DNA of 64,000 nucleotides from Erodium maritimum. Its lineage: Eukaryota; Streptophyta; Magnoliopsida; Geraniales; Geraniaceae. The stretch covers positions 53,948,803 through 54,012,802 of the forward strand of contig OY997588.1 of NCBI GenBank assembly GCA_963921825.1. The letters are read 5' to 3'. The notes under the pieces were generated by a model, which was given only the letters and a program-made list of their open reading frames with translations, ran no database searches and was not told the DNA's origin. The translations under genes were made by a program, and so were the position numbers. Positions 34,097 to 46,429 of the stretch are shown here, piece after piece; position 1 is the stretch's first letter; each line of letters opens with the position of its first letter.

Positions 34097-37000
34097 ATGG
34101 CAAATTCAGCGAACATTAATAGTTTGTCATTAAAAACCATTCTTGACAGGGTCAAGCTAAATGGGACAAACTATTTGGACTGGTACAGAATTTTGAGGAT
34201 AGTCCTCAAGTCTGAACGCAAAGAATATGTCCTTGACAAGGCTGTCTCTAAGACCATATCAGAGTTACATGAAGTGTCATTAACTGCTGAGAAGAATATC
34301 TCAGGGATCTGGGATCCAAGGATATTCTGATGGTCAACAAGGGAATTGGAAGTGGCAAGGGCTGGGCCCATGCGCACTTGGCAGGAAAGATGAGACACCT
34401 AAGAATGTCTGCTTCTACTGCCAACAGTCTGGTCATTGGAACCGGGATTACAGGAAGTTCACGGCTGATCTGAAGAAGGGCAGTGGGACTGCGCCTTCAT
34501 CAAATAGCCTGGATGATCTGAAGAAGGGCAGTAGGACTGCGCCTTCATCAGGAAACCTGGATGATCTAAGGAAGGGCGGTGGGACCGTGCCTTCATTCGG
34601 TATTAACTCTATAGAGCTACATCTCTCTACTTCCAAAGATTCATGGGTATTAGATACCATGACTGAATCTCACACATGCACTAATATATGGTGGCTGAAA
34701 GTAGGAGAGATTTGGAAAGCACGAAATGGACCTCAGAGTTGTGGCAACTGCTGTAGGATCCATGAGTCTTGCTTTGCCAAGAGGCCTTGTCTTAGTATTG
34801 TATAATGTATATTGCATACCTACTCTTAGTAGGAATATTATATCTGTATCCGTGTTTGACAAGGAAGGATATAATGTTAATATTGGAAATGGAGTTTTCA
34901 ATGTTCTATGCAATGATATGTTTTATACCAGTACTGACATGGTTGGAGGATTGTACATATTAGATATGGGTAACAATGCCTCAAGTTCTATATATTCCGT
35001 TAATACCAAGAGGTCTAAATCCAACGATTTAAACCTAACTCTGTTATGGTACTGTCATTTGGGTCGCATAAACAAGAAGCGCCTATCAGCACTTCAGAAG
35101 TGCGGGCTTTCAGGTTCATTCGAATTCCATTCGATCGATAGGTGCAAGGTTTGTTTGATGGGCAAAATGACTAAAGTGCCCTTTATCGATCGCGATGAAA
35201 GGGCGGGTGAATTATTGGGGCTGATACACTCGAATGTGTTTAGACCAATAAGTTCACTTGCCAGGAGGGGTTTTAGCTACTTTATCACATTTACTGATGA
35301 TTACAGTAAATATGGTTATGTCTATTCGGTGAGACATAAGTCTGAAGCTTTTGATAAATTCAAAGAGTTTAAGACTATAGTAGAAAACCAGCTCGACAAA
35401 GGTATTAAGGCACTTCGATTGGATCGAGGTGGAAAATACTTGACCACAGAGTTATTAGATCATCTAAAAGAGAATGGGATCCTTTTGAAATGGACTCCTC
35501 CTAGGTCACTGTAGTTGAAAGGTGTAGCCAAACGGAGAAATCGGACATTGTTAGACAATGGTCTGTTCCATGATTAGTTGGACTGATCTCCCAATCTCTT
35601 TTAGGGGTTTTGCTCTAGAGACGACCGCATTCATAGTGAATCGGGCTTCGACGAATGGTGTGGAATGGACACCATTTTAAAAATGGTACGGGATGATGCC
35701 CGCTTTGTCCTTCCTAAAGATTTGTGGTTGCGAGGCTTATGTGAAACATTTGGTTTCGACTAAGCTCGAACCAAGATCTGAGATATGCACCTTCGTGTGG
35801 TATCCCAAAGCAACAAGGGGATACTATTTCTACAATCCCAGTGAGAACATGGTGTTCGTCGCTTGGGGTGGGGTCTTTATGGAAAAGAAGTTTTGTTTCC
35901 AAAGACGTCATTGGGAGGACTGTGCATCTCGAAGAAATTCAGGATGGTACAGATCTGTCTAAACCAATTGGCAACCCAGTAGAAAGGAGCCAGAGATTGT
36001 CGTAGAGTAAGAACCAATTCCTGTTACAATTCCGGAAGGTCCAAGGCGATTTGAAAGGATCAATCTTCCACCTCCAAGATATGGTATCCGGAGGTGACAA
36101 TGAAGTCATGGTGGATCACGATGATCCAGCCACCTTTCAGGAAGTCGTGGATGGGCCCAACTCCGAGTTATGGCTGGGAGCCATGAGGGAGGAAATGCAA
36201 TCCATGTCGGACAACCGAGTCTGGGAACCGGTTGATCCCATCAATGGTGTGAGGACCATAGGATGCAAATGGATCTTCAAGGTGAAGTTTGACATGGACG
36301 GCAACCCTCTGACCTACAAAGCTCAACTGGTGGCGAAAGGTTATAGGCAGATCCAATGGATTGACTATGAGGAAACCTTCTCCTTAGTGGCTATGGTCAA
36401 AATCGATCCAAATTCTTCTTGACATAACTGCGTATCATAATTACGAGATATGGCAAGTGGATGTCAAAACCGCTTTCCTAAATGGAAATTTGACTGAGTA
36501 CGTTTGTATGTCTCGGCCCAAAGGTTTTGACGATCCGAAGAATAAAGGAAAGATTTATAAGTTGTTGAAATCCATTTATGGATTGAAACGAACTTCTCGG
36601 AGTTGGATCCTTCGTTTTGATGAAGCTGTAATTGGATTTGGCTTAATCAAGAACGAGGATGAATCTTGCGTTTATAAGAAGGCTAGTGGGAGCAATATTA
36701 CCTTTCTGGTTCTCATTGAAAACGACATCCCAACCTTGCACGAGACTAAAGCTTGGTTGAGGAAGTGTTCTTCAATAAAGGACTTAGGCGATGCTTCTCA
36801 TATCTTAAGGATTAAGATATGTAGAGATCGCACCAAGAGGGTCTTGGATTTAAGTCAGGGAACCTATGTGAACAAGGCATTGAGTAGGTTCTTAATGCTC
36901 GATTCAAAGAAAGGACTCTTACCCACTAGTCATGGCATTCATCTCAGCAAGACTCAGTGTCCTAAGACACCTGATGAGCTGAAAAGGATGATGAGAATCC

Positions 37001-37610
37001 TATGCGCCTGGGGGCAGGATCGATCATATATGCCATGACATGTATGAGACCAGACGTCTCGTAAGCCTTATGTTGTACCAGTAGACATCATTCTAACCCG
37101 GGGGAAAGATGATGCTGAACTAGTCGTCGAAGGATGAGTAGACGCTAGTTTTCCAAGACAAATCCAGATGACTTTAGAAGTCAATCAGGATATGTGTTTA
37201 CGCTGAATGGCAGAGCTTTAGCTGGGAAAGCATAAAGCAAGATACCATTGCCGAATCTACGACAGAGGCCAAGTACATGGATGCTGCAGAGGCAGCTAAG
37301 GAGGCTATGTGGATTTGGAAATTCATGGCAGGGCTGGGTGTAATTAAAAACCCATCCAGTCCGGTGAATCCATTTTGCGACAACACAAGGGCCATTGCGC
37401 AAGCTAAAAGCCTAGATCGCATAACAAATCCAAACATGTACTGCGGCGTATCCACCTCATCAGATAAATACTGAACTGAGGTGAAGTGAAGATAACCGAT
37501 ATTGCAATAGATGATAACATAGCCAACCCTTTGACTAAGGCAGTGTCACTGCCTGAACATGTTAGACATGTAAAGTTGATGGGGACATATTGGAGTTTAG
37601 ATTAGAACTA
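34097..37610 (+). pseudogene. gag-pol fossil of element F
   Basis: Starts MANSANINSLSLKTILDRVK, the gag N-terminus of this family, then a remnant zinc-knuckle region, integrase, reverse transcriptase and RNase H regions in the order of element B. Broken; its state matches G and E although the LTRs are nearly identical, so it was probably already broken when it last moved. Confidence 0.92.
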
Positions 37611-37614
37611 GGGC

Positions 37615-37624
37615 AAGTGGGAGA
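37615..37624 (+). other. Polypurine tract of element F
   Basis: AAGTGGGAGA followed by one T and the 3' LTR start TGTTAGTC; second-strand priming site by family analogy. The same sequence precedes the 3' LTR in B, E and G. Confidence 0.8.
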
Positions 37625-37625
37625 T

Positions 37626-39313
37626 TGTTAGTCTTAGTGCCCGTAGTTCAATCCTAAATGTCCAAATGTATATATCATCGTTAGCAATAAAATTAAAGCG
37701 GCTTTATATTACTTATGTGTTGGAGTAATATATCGATGTGTGCTCTGATCTATGCCCACCATGCGAATAGAACCATAGATCGAGATAGATCACACTCGAT
37801 GGGTCCCTAGTCAACAAAGCTTCACTAGAAGCGACTAGTATGAAAGATGGCTCTTTATGGCTTACGTTCTGTTAGTCATTGGAATGGGATTCCGGAGTCT
37901 GATCATAGATATCATGTGGGACATGATATTGGACGACCCGCCCTGAATATGTGCCATAGATTAAGTCATGAACATATTCAGTGTTGTAGCTTGTCATGTA
38001 TCCTTAGACCAAGGAGTCTTTGTGATCGCTATGTAGTCAACAACTGAGTTTGACCTGAGCCTAACGTTGTCCGTAACAGGGCTTCCATAACGGCCAGGAT
38101 TGGCTTGGGGACGGGCTACATGAGTGACACGAAAGACGGCTAAGGGATTTATCCCTCATACTAAGGTATGGGAAAGATATCGGTTCTCGGCCACTTGATC
38201 GAGAGTGACTGGAAGAATAGCATGGCCATGCACATGATACTGGGTATCATATCTTCAGTCATCTCACATATCAAGGAACGGTGATTGAGAATAATAAGGA
38301 TGACGGCTCTATGCCTTATCTCAATCAGGATATCGGAGATAAAAGGATAATGACAGGGACGACGGAAAGGTTAGAATCGACAGGGTCGATTCGTTATGTA
38401 GTGTCAGGCAATACTAAAGTCTCGTTAGTTGCCACTTAAATAGGATCAAGTAAAATGGGATTTTACGTTGATCTATTGACATGCATAAACCTAAGGGTCA
38501 CACCGGAGGATGAAACTCATTGACACATTTATGGAGAATGGCCAAAAGGGAGTTGTCTCGGGACATGACTAAAACTGGGTTTTGGGTCATGTGCCCGTAA
38601 GTGAATAGGACTTTACGGATCGAGATAAGGCTTGGAGTCTTGGGATTGATCGCGTCGGATAATGTTGGACATTTCCGGTATGGAAGGCATGGAGGCGATG
38701 AGCGAATCACGGGACCTCGTTGGAAATGGTCACGGGCCATGTTCCAAGAGGCCCATGAAAGGCCCATGCAACCAAGGCCCATGGAACTAATTAATCAAGT
38801 CTTGATTAATTAGTACTAAGTAAGCAAGACAAGGATTAAGGTGTTGGTGATTCACCACCTAACACAATCTTGTCTTGCCATACTTTGTCCTATTTACACC
38901 TTACTTGACACCATACTTGTCCCATGCCTTTAGTTGGACAAGTATGGGTTTTGTTATGTTTAAGTCATCTTTTTTCAACATAACAAACACAAGACAAGAA
39001 TAGGAAACACATTTTCTCTCCCTCTTCCATGGCCATTTCGGGTTTGGCTAGTTTCCACCTCCATTTTTGTGTTCTTGAGTCCTCAAAGAGAAGAACTACG
39101 TGGCTTTGATTCCCATGTGGATACGTAGGCGTCTTGGAGACTCAAGCCAATCATTCGTTAACCGGTGTTCTTGTTTTGGTAAGAACTAGTGCTGAATTTT
39201 TCTCTTGTTAATCCATTCTTTGTTAGTTGTTTCATGGTTCTAATTGTCTCTTGCTTTTCATTGATTTTCCGCTGCGAGTTGGTTCATCTCCAACCTTACC
39301 TCGAGACCCAACA
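37626..39313 (+). repeat. 3' LTR of element F
   Basis: 1688 bp, TGTTAGTC...CCCAACA, differing from the 5' LTR at about four positions by eye. Confidence 0.96.
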
Positions 39314-40631
39314 ACTTGTCCAACTAAAGGCATGGGACAAGTATGATGTCAAGTAAGGTGTAAATAGGACAAAGTATGGCAAGACAAGATTGGGTTAGGT
39401 GGTGAATCACCAACACCTTAATCCTTGTCTTGCTTACTTAGTACTAATTAATCAAGAATTGATTAATTAGTTCCATGGGCCTTGGTTGCATGGGCCTTTC
39501 ATGGGCCTCTTGGAACATGGCCCGTGGCCATTTCCAACGAGGTCCCGTGATTCGCTCATCGCCTCCAAGCCTTCCATACCGGAAATGTCCAACATTATCC
39601 GACGCGATCAATCCCAAGACTCCAAGCCTTGTCTCGATCCGTAAAGTCCTATTCACTTACGGGCACATGACCCAAAACCCAGTTTTGGTCATGTCCCGAG
39701 ACAACTCCCTTTTGGCCATTCTCCATAAATGTGTCAATGAGTTTCATCCTCCGGTGTGACCCTTAGGTTTATGCATGTCAATAGATCAACGTAAAATCCC
39801 ATTTTACTTGATCCTATATAAGTGGCAACTAACGAGACTTTAGTATTGCCCGACATTACATAACGAATCGACCCTGTCGATTCTAACCTTTCCGTCGTCC
39901 CTGTCATTATCCTTTTATCTCCGATATCCTGATTGAGATAAGGCATAGAGCCGTCATCCTTATTATTCTCAATCACCGTTCCTTGATATGTGAGATGACT
40001 GAAGATATGATACATAGTATCATGTGCATGGCCATGCTATTCTTTCAGTCACTCTCGATCAAGCGGCCGAGAACCGATATCTTTCCCATACCTCAGTATG
40101 AGGGATAAATCCCTTATCCGCCTTTCGTGTCACTCATGTAGCCCGTCCCCAAGCCAATCCTGGCCGTTATGGAAGCCCTGTTACGGACAACGTTAGGCTC
40201 AGGTCAAACTCAGTTGTTGACTACATAGCGATCACAAAGACTCCTTGGTCTAAGGATACATGACAAGCTACAACACTGAATATGTTCATGACTTAATCTA
40301 TGGAACATATTCAGGGCGGGTCGTCCAATATCATGTCCCACATGATATCTATGATCAGACTCCGGAATCCCATTCCAATGACTAACAGAACGTAAGCCAT
40401 AAAGAGCCATCTTTCATACTAGTCGGTTCTAGTGAAGCTTTGTTGACTAGGGACCCATCGAGTGTGATCTATCTCGATCTATGGTTCTATTCGCATGGTG
40501 GGCATAGATCAGAGCACACATCGATATATTACTCCAACACATAAGTAATATAAAGCCGCTTTAATTTTATTGCTAACGATGATATATACATTTGGACATT
40601 TAGGATTGAACTACGGGCACTAAGACTAACA
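39314..40631 (-). repeat. 5' LTR of element G, outer part
   Basis: Resumes with the duplicated ACTTG and runs to GGGCACTAAGACTAACA at 40631; followed by GTAGC, the second copy of G's target duplication. Confidence 0.93.
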
Positions 40632-41113
40632 GTAGCTTCTGGGGCTCCTCTTCTTTGGTTATCAGTTTCCATTGGTAAGGCCCGTTACTACTGCATAATT
40701 GCTTCTATTGCGCAACCTCTGCCACTTTTGCTACTTGGGATGTGTTTGCCTTGGAGTCATTGCTTTTCTACTTGGTTTGGGGACCCTTTGTTGTCTTGGG
40801 GTTCCTCCTACTCGTTGGTGTCAGGCTCGGATTTACTATTGCTGCTGAGATTCACTGGGATTAGGTGATCTGTGGTTGATTTGGGTGCAACACTACCCTT
40901 TGTTTGTTAGTTCTTTATTTTTGAAGGCATTTGTTCTAGTTATATTTGGTACTAGTTCGGTCATAGGGTTAATACTGATCTTTGTCATCCTTGGTGGCTT
41001 CGGTTGGATATTTTTAGTGAATTGGTTGTAAGTTGAGAGGTTTATCCTCTTCCTACCTAAATCTATCTTAGATTCTTGTGGGTTTCAATATATTGCTTTG
41101 CCTTTTAAAAAAA
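40632..41113 (+). mobile_element. TG-rich LINE-like 3' end (right half)
   Basis: Continuation of 23141-23703 after element G. Ends TTGCTTTGCCTTTT and A7 at 41107-41113, after which LINE coding sequence resumes. No frame of its own is supported. Confidence 0.45.
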
Positions 41114-42131
41114 CAATAAGTTTGGTTGGAAGAATTCTGATTGGGATTTGTCTTCAGTTGCAGAGGTAGGGGGCTCCAGTTTTATGAGTCAAATACTAGC
41201 TATAAATGCATATCCTTCCTTTCAAGGACTACTAGGAATCAATGGCCTTTCTTGGAAAATTGGGAATGGAGATAGAATTTATTTTTTGCATGATATATGG
41301 TGGGGTGAGGTCTCTTTTAAAACCCTTCTTCCTAGATTATTTTCTTTGTCTATGAACAAAAAGGTATTAGTAGCTCAAGCCTGCACAAATGGAGTTTGGG
41401 AGTTCCAGTTTAGAAGAACCCCTAGAGGGAGAGATGATTCTGATTTTAACTCTTTGAAGCAAATACTTTCTAGAGTTACTCTCTCAAAGGCTATGGATCT
41501 GCTTACCCTGACTGGTGAGCCAAAGGGTTTCTCAGTAAAGAGATTGTATATGCTATTGGACAATCAATCTTCTTCCTCAGTAATAAATGATCCTTGGAAC
41601 AAGGCACTCAGGATACCTGGGATCCCACCTAAAGTCACTGCATTTTGTTGGCTATCGTGTTTGTAGGCCATACCTACAAGATGCTTTCTGGAATCAAGGG
41701 GTCTGCAATTATCTTTACAAGGAATATTATGTCTTGTGTGTAACAATGACCTTGAAGATTCCTCTCATACTTTGCTACATTGTAAGAGAGCTTAAAAAAT
41801 ATGGGGCCTCATTCTCAAGTGGTGGGGAATCTCTTGGGCAATACAAAACACTATAAAGAAGCTATTTTCATCTTTGGCTTCTCTTATTTCCTCACATGCA
41901 AAAGGACCTTGGAGGAATATAATCCAAATTGCTTGTTGGCAAATTTGGCTAGCAAGAAATCAAGCTTTTTTTGAAAATAACTTCCTAACCTCTGAGGAAG
42001 TGTTTGTCAAAATTCAGAATCAAGCATACTTTTGGGAATGGGCTAAATTCAAGAAGGATGGCTATTACTTCTCCTTCAATTCCTGGGCCTTTTCTCCTTC
42101 CACTTGTCATTATAAGAAGGGAGCTTCTTAG
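41114..42131 (+). pseudogene. L1-type LINE, C-terminal part with zf-RVT domain (part 2)
   Basis: Frame starting near 41114 reads NNKFGWKNSDWDLSSVAEVG, then GLSWKIGNGDRIYFLHDIWW, LPRLFSLSMNKKVLVAQACT, VWEFQFRRTPRGRDDSDFN, GFSVKRLYMLLDNQ. It continues in the same frame past a TAG at 41664-41666 into the zf-RVT zinc motif (CLVCNNDLEDSSHTLLHCKR) and, past a TAA at 41793-41795, into IWGLILKWWGISW and IACWQIWLARNQAFFENNF, ending at TAG near 42129-42131. This is the zinc-finger and C-terminal part of plant L1 ORF2. Only in-frame stops break this half, so decay is moderate. Confidence 0.85.
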
Positions 42132-43317
42132 GTCTCCACATCTTTTGGTGACTTCTGGTGTGCCTTGTGTATTGTTGCTTGGATCACAAGCAACCTCCCT
42201 TTCGAGTTACTTTGGTAGTTAAGTCTTGAAGTAAAGTGTGCTATGGCTAGTGTTGGTGCAGTTTTTTGAGCTTATGGCATTTACATGCATTTGATTTTGC
42301 AGAATTCTCTCTCTGGTTGCAGAAGATTTGGCTGCCCCTGGGAGTTTTGGCCCTCTTGGTTCTATTTCCTCTTGCTTTTGTCTTATTGCTTTGTTGCGGT
42401 TGGGTCTTGGGATAGGTTTGGGGATGGGTTGGGTATTGTGGTGAGTTTGGTAAGGTGTTCTCCCTCTCTCTTCTCTTGTTTTTGGCCTGATATAAGGCTT
42501 GGACTGTGGGTTACTTCTTCCTTCCCTTCTTCTTTTTGTCTTGAGTGAGGGTATTTATTATTAGGTTGAGTTGTTTTTCACTTGTTCTTTCAGGCCAGGC
42601 TTCTCTTTTCTGGTCTTGGTTTTACTATTGATCCTTTTGACTTGCTTCTTGGTGGTTCTTGGTGACTTCCTTCATCTGCAGATGGTAACACCACTCTCCT
42701 GCAACAAACACAGCTCTTTAGTCATCAAGTATACTCATTGGCTCATCTTTTGACTACACCATGTTGATTTTGGATGCTATCAAGACTTACTCCTTCTGCA
42801 GATGTTTACACCTTCCTTTTGCAGCAAACAAAGTTCTCCAGCCATCAATTCTTCCTATTTGGCTCACCTTTTGACTTCACCCTGCTGATTTTGGTCAATA
42901 TCTGGTTTGATGCTATCAAGATTTATTCAGCAAACAAGACACAAATGTCTTCTGCATTTGATCCTATTTCAACGGGACTCCTCCACAACTGAAGCCTTCA
43001 GTTCAATACAGGGCTAAAAATCATCATCCTTACTTGATCTGCTCTTCCTCTCCATCCCTTACCAATTATCATGGTTGGAGTTTTCATATCTTTGGGTCAG
43101 CTGATCTCCTCCCTCTCCTAGGTGGAGCTTTGATTTAAATTTAAGTTTGGGTTCATTCTGATCTTGTTCATTCAAATTGCTTGGATTGCAAGCAAGATAG
43201 AAATTTGCCTTCATCCTTTGGATCTTTGGCTTCTTTTAGACAAAACTTACATTTTTTGTAACTCCTCTTTCACCTCAAAAGAGGTTTGATTTAATATTTA
43301 CTTTGCTGATAAAAATA
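42132..43317 (+). mobile_element. 3' UTR of the L1-type LINE
   Basis: T- and TG-rich, no gene, ending ...GATTTAATATTTACTTTGCTGATAAAAAT, a typical plant L1 3' terminus. Includes a diverged 120-bp tandem duplication at 42676-42915. Confidence 0.7.
42676..42915 (+). repeat. Diverged tandem duplication, 120-bp period, in the LINE 3' UTR
   Basis: Copy 1 from CTGCAGATGG (42676) and copy 2 from CTGCAGATGT (42796) run in parallel: ACACC, then CTGCAACAAAC / TTGCAGCAAAC, then GTCATCAAGT / GCCATCAATT, then TTGGCTCATCTTTTGACTAC / TTGGCTCACCTTTTGACTTC, then TGTTGATTTTGG / TGCTGATTTTGG. Confidence 0.85.
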
Positions 43318-43680
43318 AGAGTCTAATTATAGGTAGTGAAAAAATATTACGATATATAAACAAATTCCTTGTTGCATGCCTATTGATAAAATAACTTATT
43401 GAATAAGAAAGTTAGATATTAAAAGAAAGAAGTTATAATAAGTCCACGTAGATTAACTTATTTGTGGTCGGCGGTGGCCTTGGAGGCTTCTGCCACCGCT
43501 GGTTTGCTTCCCTTTCTTCCCTCTCCTTCTCACCTCTTCTTCCTCTCCCTTTTTCTCCGTTGAATCCTTCGCTCCTTCGTCTTCCGGCTAACGTCAGTTT
43601 CGCTGATCTGGCCTTTCCAACTTCAGATTTGGCCGTCCTCCACCACTCGGGGGTCTGGCGAGTCGTTCTCATGGGTCTAG
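43318..43680. other. Spacer between the LINE and element C
   Basis: AT-rich at first, then CT-rich (43480-43670). A 122-codon plus-strand frame from 43464 runs into the neighbouring LTR and looks like chance in CT-rich sequence. No gene supported. Confidence 0.5.
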
Positions 43681-44739
43681 TGTTGGGTCACGATGGAGGG
43701 TATGAATACATACTTGGAGGGGATGCAAATAAAACCCGAGACCATGCAAGGAAAAACTACCAAAGATTAGATACACAAGACCAAAACGAAATAAATGAAG
43801 TGACTCAACTTTCAGCTCGTTTATCTGAATAACGAACCGTTGAAATCCAAATTCCACCGTTCACTTTAAAGAACAATATGTGAGAACATTCACTCCAAAA
43901 ATCAGCTTCATCTAACCTTGGATGAACCTCTAATGGAGCTCATGAAGGTGGCTGGTCGGACAGAAAATAGTGCAGAAAATTCTGCACCTTTTCTTCTCTA
44001 TTTGTTCAAGAACACCAAGAAAAGATGATCGGCTTGAGTCTCCAAGACGCCTACGTATCCACGCCGGGAATCAAAGCCACTTATTTCTTGTATTTAAAAC
44101 TCAAGAACAAAAATTTTGCAGAAGAAAAAGTCTTGGCCAAAACCTAGAGAGAGAGGAATAAGATGGAGTTGTGTTCTTCATCTTATCTTGTGTTTTATTA
44201 TGTGAATAAGATGAGTTAATCCAAAAACAACAAAAAACAACATCAACAGTAAGGTGTAGAGAAGCATGGTGTAAATAGGATAAGTATGGTTCTAAGTATG
44301 GGTGGACATGATGTGGTTAAGTGATGAATCATCAACACTTTAATCCATGTCTTCCATACTTAGTGCTAAGTAATCAAGACCTTGATTAATTATTTCCATG
44401 GGCCTTGGTTCCATGGGGCCCTCATGGGCCTCTTAGAACATGGCTCGTGGCCATTCCCAACGAGGTCTCGTGACGTGCTCATCGCCTCAAAGCCTTCCAT
44501 GCCGGAAATGTCCAACATTATCCGACATGATCAATCCAAGACTCCAAGCCTTGTCTCGATCCGTAAAGTCCTATTCACTTACGGGAACATGACCCAAAAC
44601 CAAGTTTTGGTCATGTCTCGAGACAACTCCCTGTTGGCCATTCTCCATAAATGTGTTAATGAGTTTCATCCTCTAGTGTGACCCTTAGGTTTATGCATGT
44701 CAATAGATCAACGTAAAATCCCATCTTACTTGATCATAT
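43681..44739 (-). repeat. LTR of copia fossil C, left part
   Basis: Plus strand starts TGTTGGGTCACGATGG and follows the family LTR, diverged, to the insertion point of element B. The right part resumes at 53681. It is older than the LTRs of B, F and G. Confidence 0.85.
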
Positions 44740-46415
44740 TGTTGGGTCTCGATGGAGGGTATGAACACATACTTGCAGCGGAAATAACTCGAGACCATGT
44801 CATAGAACACTACCAAATATTATATACACAAGAGAATAAACAATATGGATGTTTCCTTACCAACTAGTTCAAGAAAAGGAAGAGAACACCAAAGAAACGA
44901 TGATCGGCTTGAGTCTCCAAGACGCCTACGTATCCAATTGGAATCAAAGCCACGTAGTTCTTCTTTAGATGACTCAAGAACACAACAAGAGGGGGGGAAA
45001 GTGCCAAACTCGAAATTGTAGTGTGAGAGGGAGAGAAGTTGTGTTTCTATTCTTGTCTTGTCATTTGTTGTAGGAAAAAGATGACTTAAACCATCAACAA
45101 CCATCAAGGACAAGTAAGGTGTGAAGCATGGTGTGAAGTAAGACAAGCATGGTGCTAAGTATGGCAAGACAAGATGGGTTAGGTGGTGAATCACCAACAC
45201 CTTAATCCTTGTCTTGCTTACTTAGTACTAATTAATCAAGACTTGATTAATTAGTTCCATGGGCCTTGGTTGCATGGGCCTTTCATGGGCCTCTTGGAAC
45301 ATGGCCCATGGCCATTCCCAACGAGGTCCCGTGACGTGCTCATCGCCTCCAAGCCTTCCATACTGGAAATGTCCAACATTATCCAACGCGATCAATCCCA
45401 AGACTCCAAGCCTTGTCTTGATACGTAATGTCCTATTCACTTACGGGCACATGACCCAAAACCCAGTTTTGGTCATGTCCCGAGACAACTCTCTTTTGGC
45501 CATTCTCCATAAATGTGTCAATGAGTTTCATCCTTCGGTGTGACCCTTAGGTCTATGCATGTCGATAGATCAACGTAAAATCCCATTTTACTTGATCCTA
45601 TATAAGTGGCAACTAACGAGACTTTAGTATTGCCTGACACTACATAGCGAATCGAACCAATCGATTCTAACCTTTCCGTCGTCCCTGTCATTATCCTTTT
45701 ATCTCCGATATCCTGATTGAGATAAGGCATAGAGCCGTCATCCTTATTATTCTCAATCACTGTTCCTTGATATGTGAGATGACTGAATATATGATACCTA
45801 GTATCATGTGCATGGCCATGCTATTCTTTCAGTCACTCTCGATCAAGCGGCCGAGAACCGATATCTTTCCCATACCTCAGTATGAGGGATAAATCCCTTA
45901 GCCGTCTTTCGTGTCACTCATGCAACCCGTCCCCAAGCCAATCCTGGCCGTTATGGAAGCCCTGTTACGGACAACGTTAGGCTCAGGTCAAACTTAGTTG
46001 TTGACTGCATAGTGATCATAAAGACTCCTTGGTCTAAGGATACATGACAAGCTACGACACTGAATATGTTAATGACTCAATATATGGCACATATTCAGGG
46101 CGGGTCGTCCAATATCATGTCCCACATGATATCTATGATCAGACTCCGGAATCCCATTCCAATGACTAACAGAACGTAAGCCATGAAGAGCCATCTTTCA
46201 TACTAGTCGCTTCTAGTGAAGCTTTATTGACTAGGGACCCATCGAGTGTGATCCATCTCGATCTATGGTTCTATTCGCATGGTGGGCATAGATCAGAAAT
46301 CACATCGATATATTACTCCAACACATAGGTAATAGAAAGCCGCTTTAATCTTATTGCTAATGATGATATATACATTTGGACATTTATGATTGAACTACGG
46401 GCACTAAGACTAACA
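44740..46415 (-). repeat. 3' LTR of element B
   Basis: 1676 bp; on the plus strand TGTTGGGTCTCGATGG...GGGCACTAAGACTAACA. Followed by ATCTCCCACTTG (46416-46427), the complement of the purine tract. Confidence 0.96.
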
Positions 46416-46429
46416 ATCTCCCACTTGCC

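Larger units (their letters stand above)
30850..39313 (+). mobile_element. Copia element F, plus strand, nested in the 5' LTR of G
   Basis: Complete in outline: 5' LTR 30850-32537, primer site, leader, gag-pol, purine tract, 3' LTR 37626-39313; 8464 bp. Target duplication ACTTG is perfect (30845-30849 and 39314-39318). The two 1688-bp LTRs differ at only about four positions by eye (about 0.2%), so insertion is very recent, on the order of 0.1 million years under the rate used for G. The coding part is broken (about ten breaks) in the same way as G and E. F lies in the opposite orientation to its host G. Confidence 0.95.
23704..40631 (-). mobile_element. Copia element G, minus strand, hosting element F
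   Basis: Complete in outline: 3' LTR 23704-25390, purine tract, pol, gag, leader, primer site, and a 5' LTR split into 30475-30849 and 39314-40631 by element F. Target duplication GTAGC is perfect (23699-23703 and 40632-40636). Removing F gives about 8.46 kb. The coding part is broken, with on the order of ten breaks, and matches E and F closely. By eye about 14 differences separate its LTRs over 1.69 kb (about 0.8%), giving roughly 0.3 million years if a plant LTR rate of 1.3e-8 per site per year applies. Confidence 0.93.

Noticed and set aside
39475-39759. A 94-codon frame (MGLGCMGLSWASWNMARG...) present in most LTRs
   Set aside because: Same reason: LTR sequence copied with the element, with overlapping open frames on the other strand and no recognisable domain.
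43464-43832. 122-codon plus-strand frame (MVGGGLGGFCHRWF...)
   Set aside because: Low-complexity CT-rich origin and it runs into the LTR of element C; chance frame.
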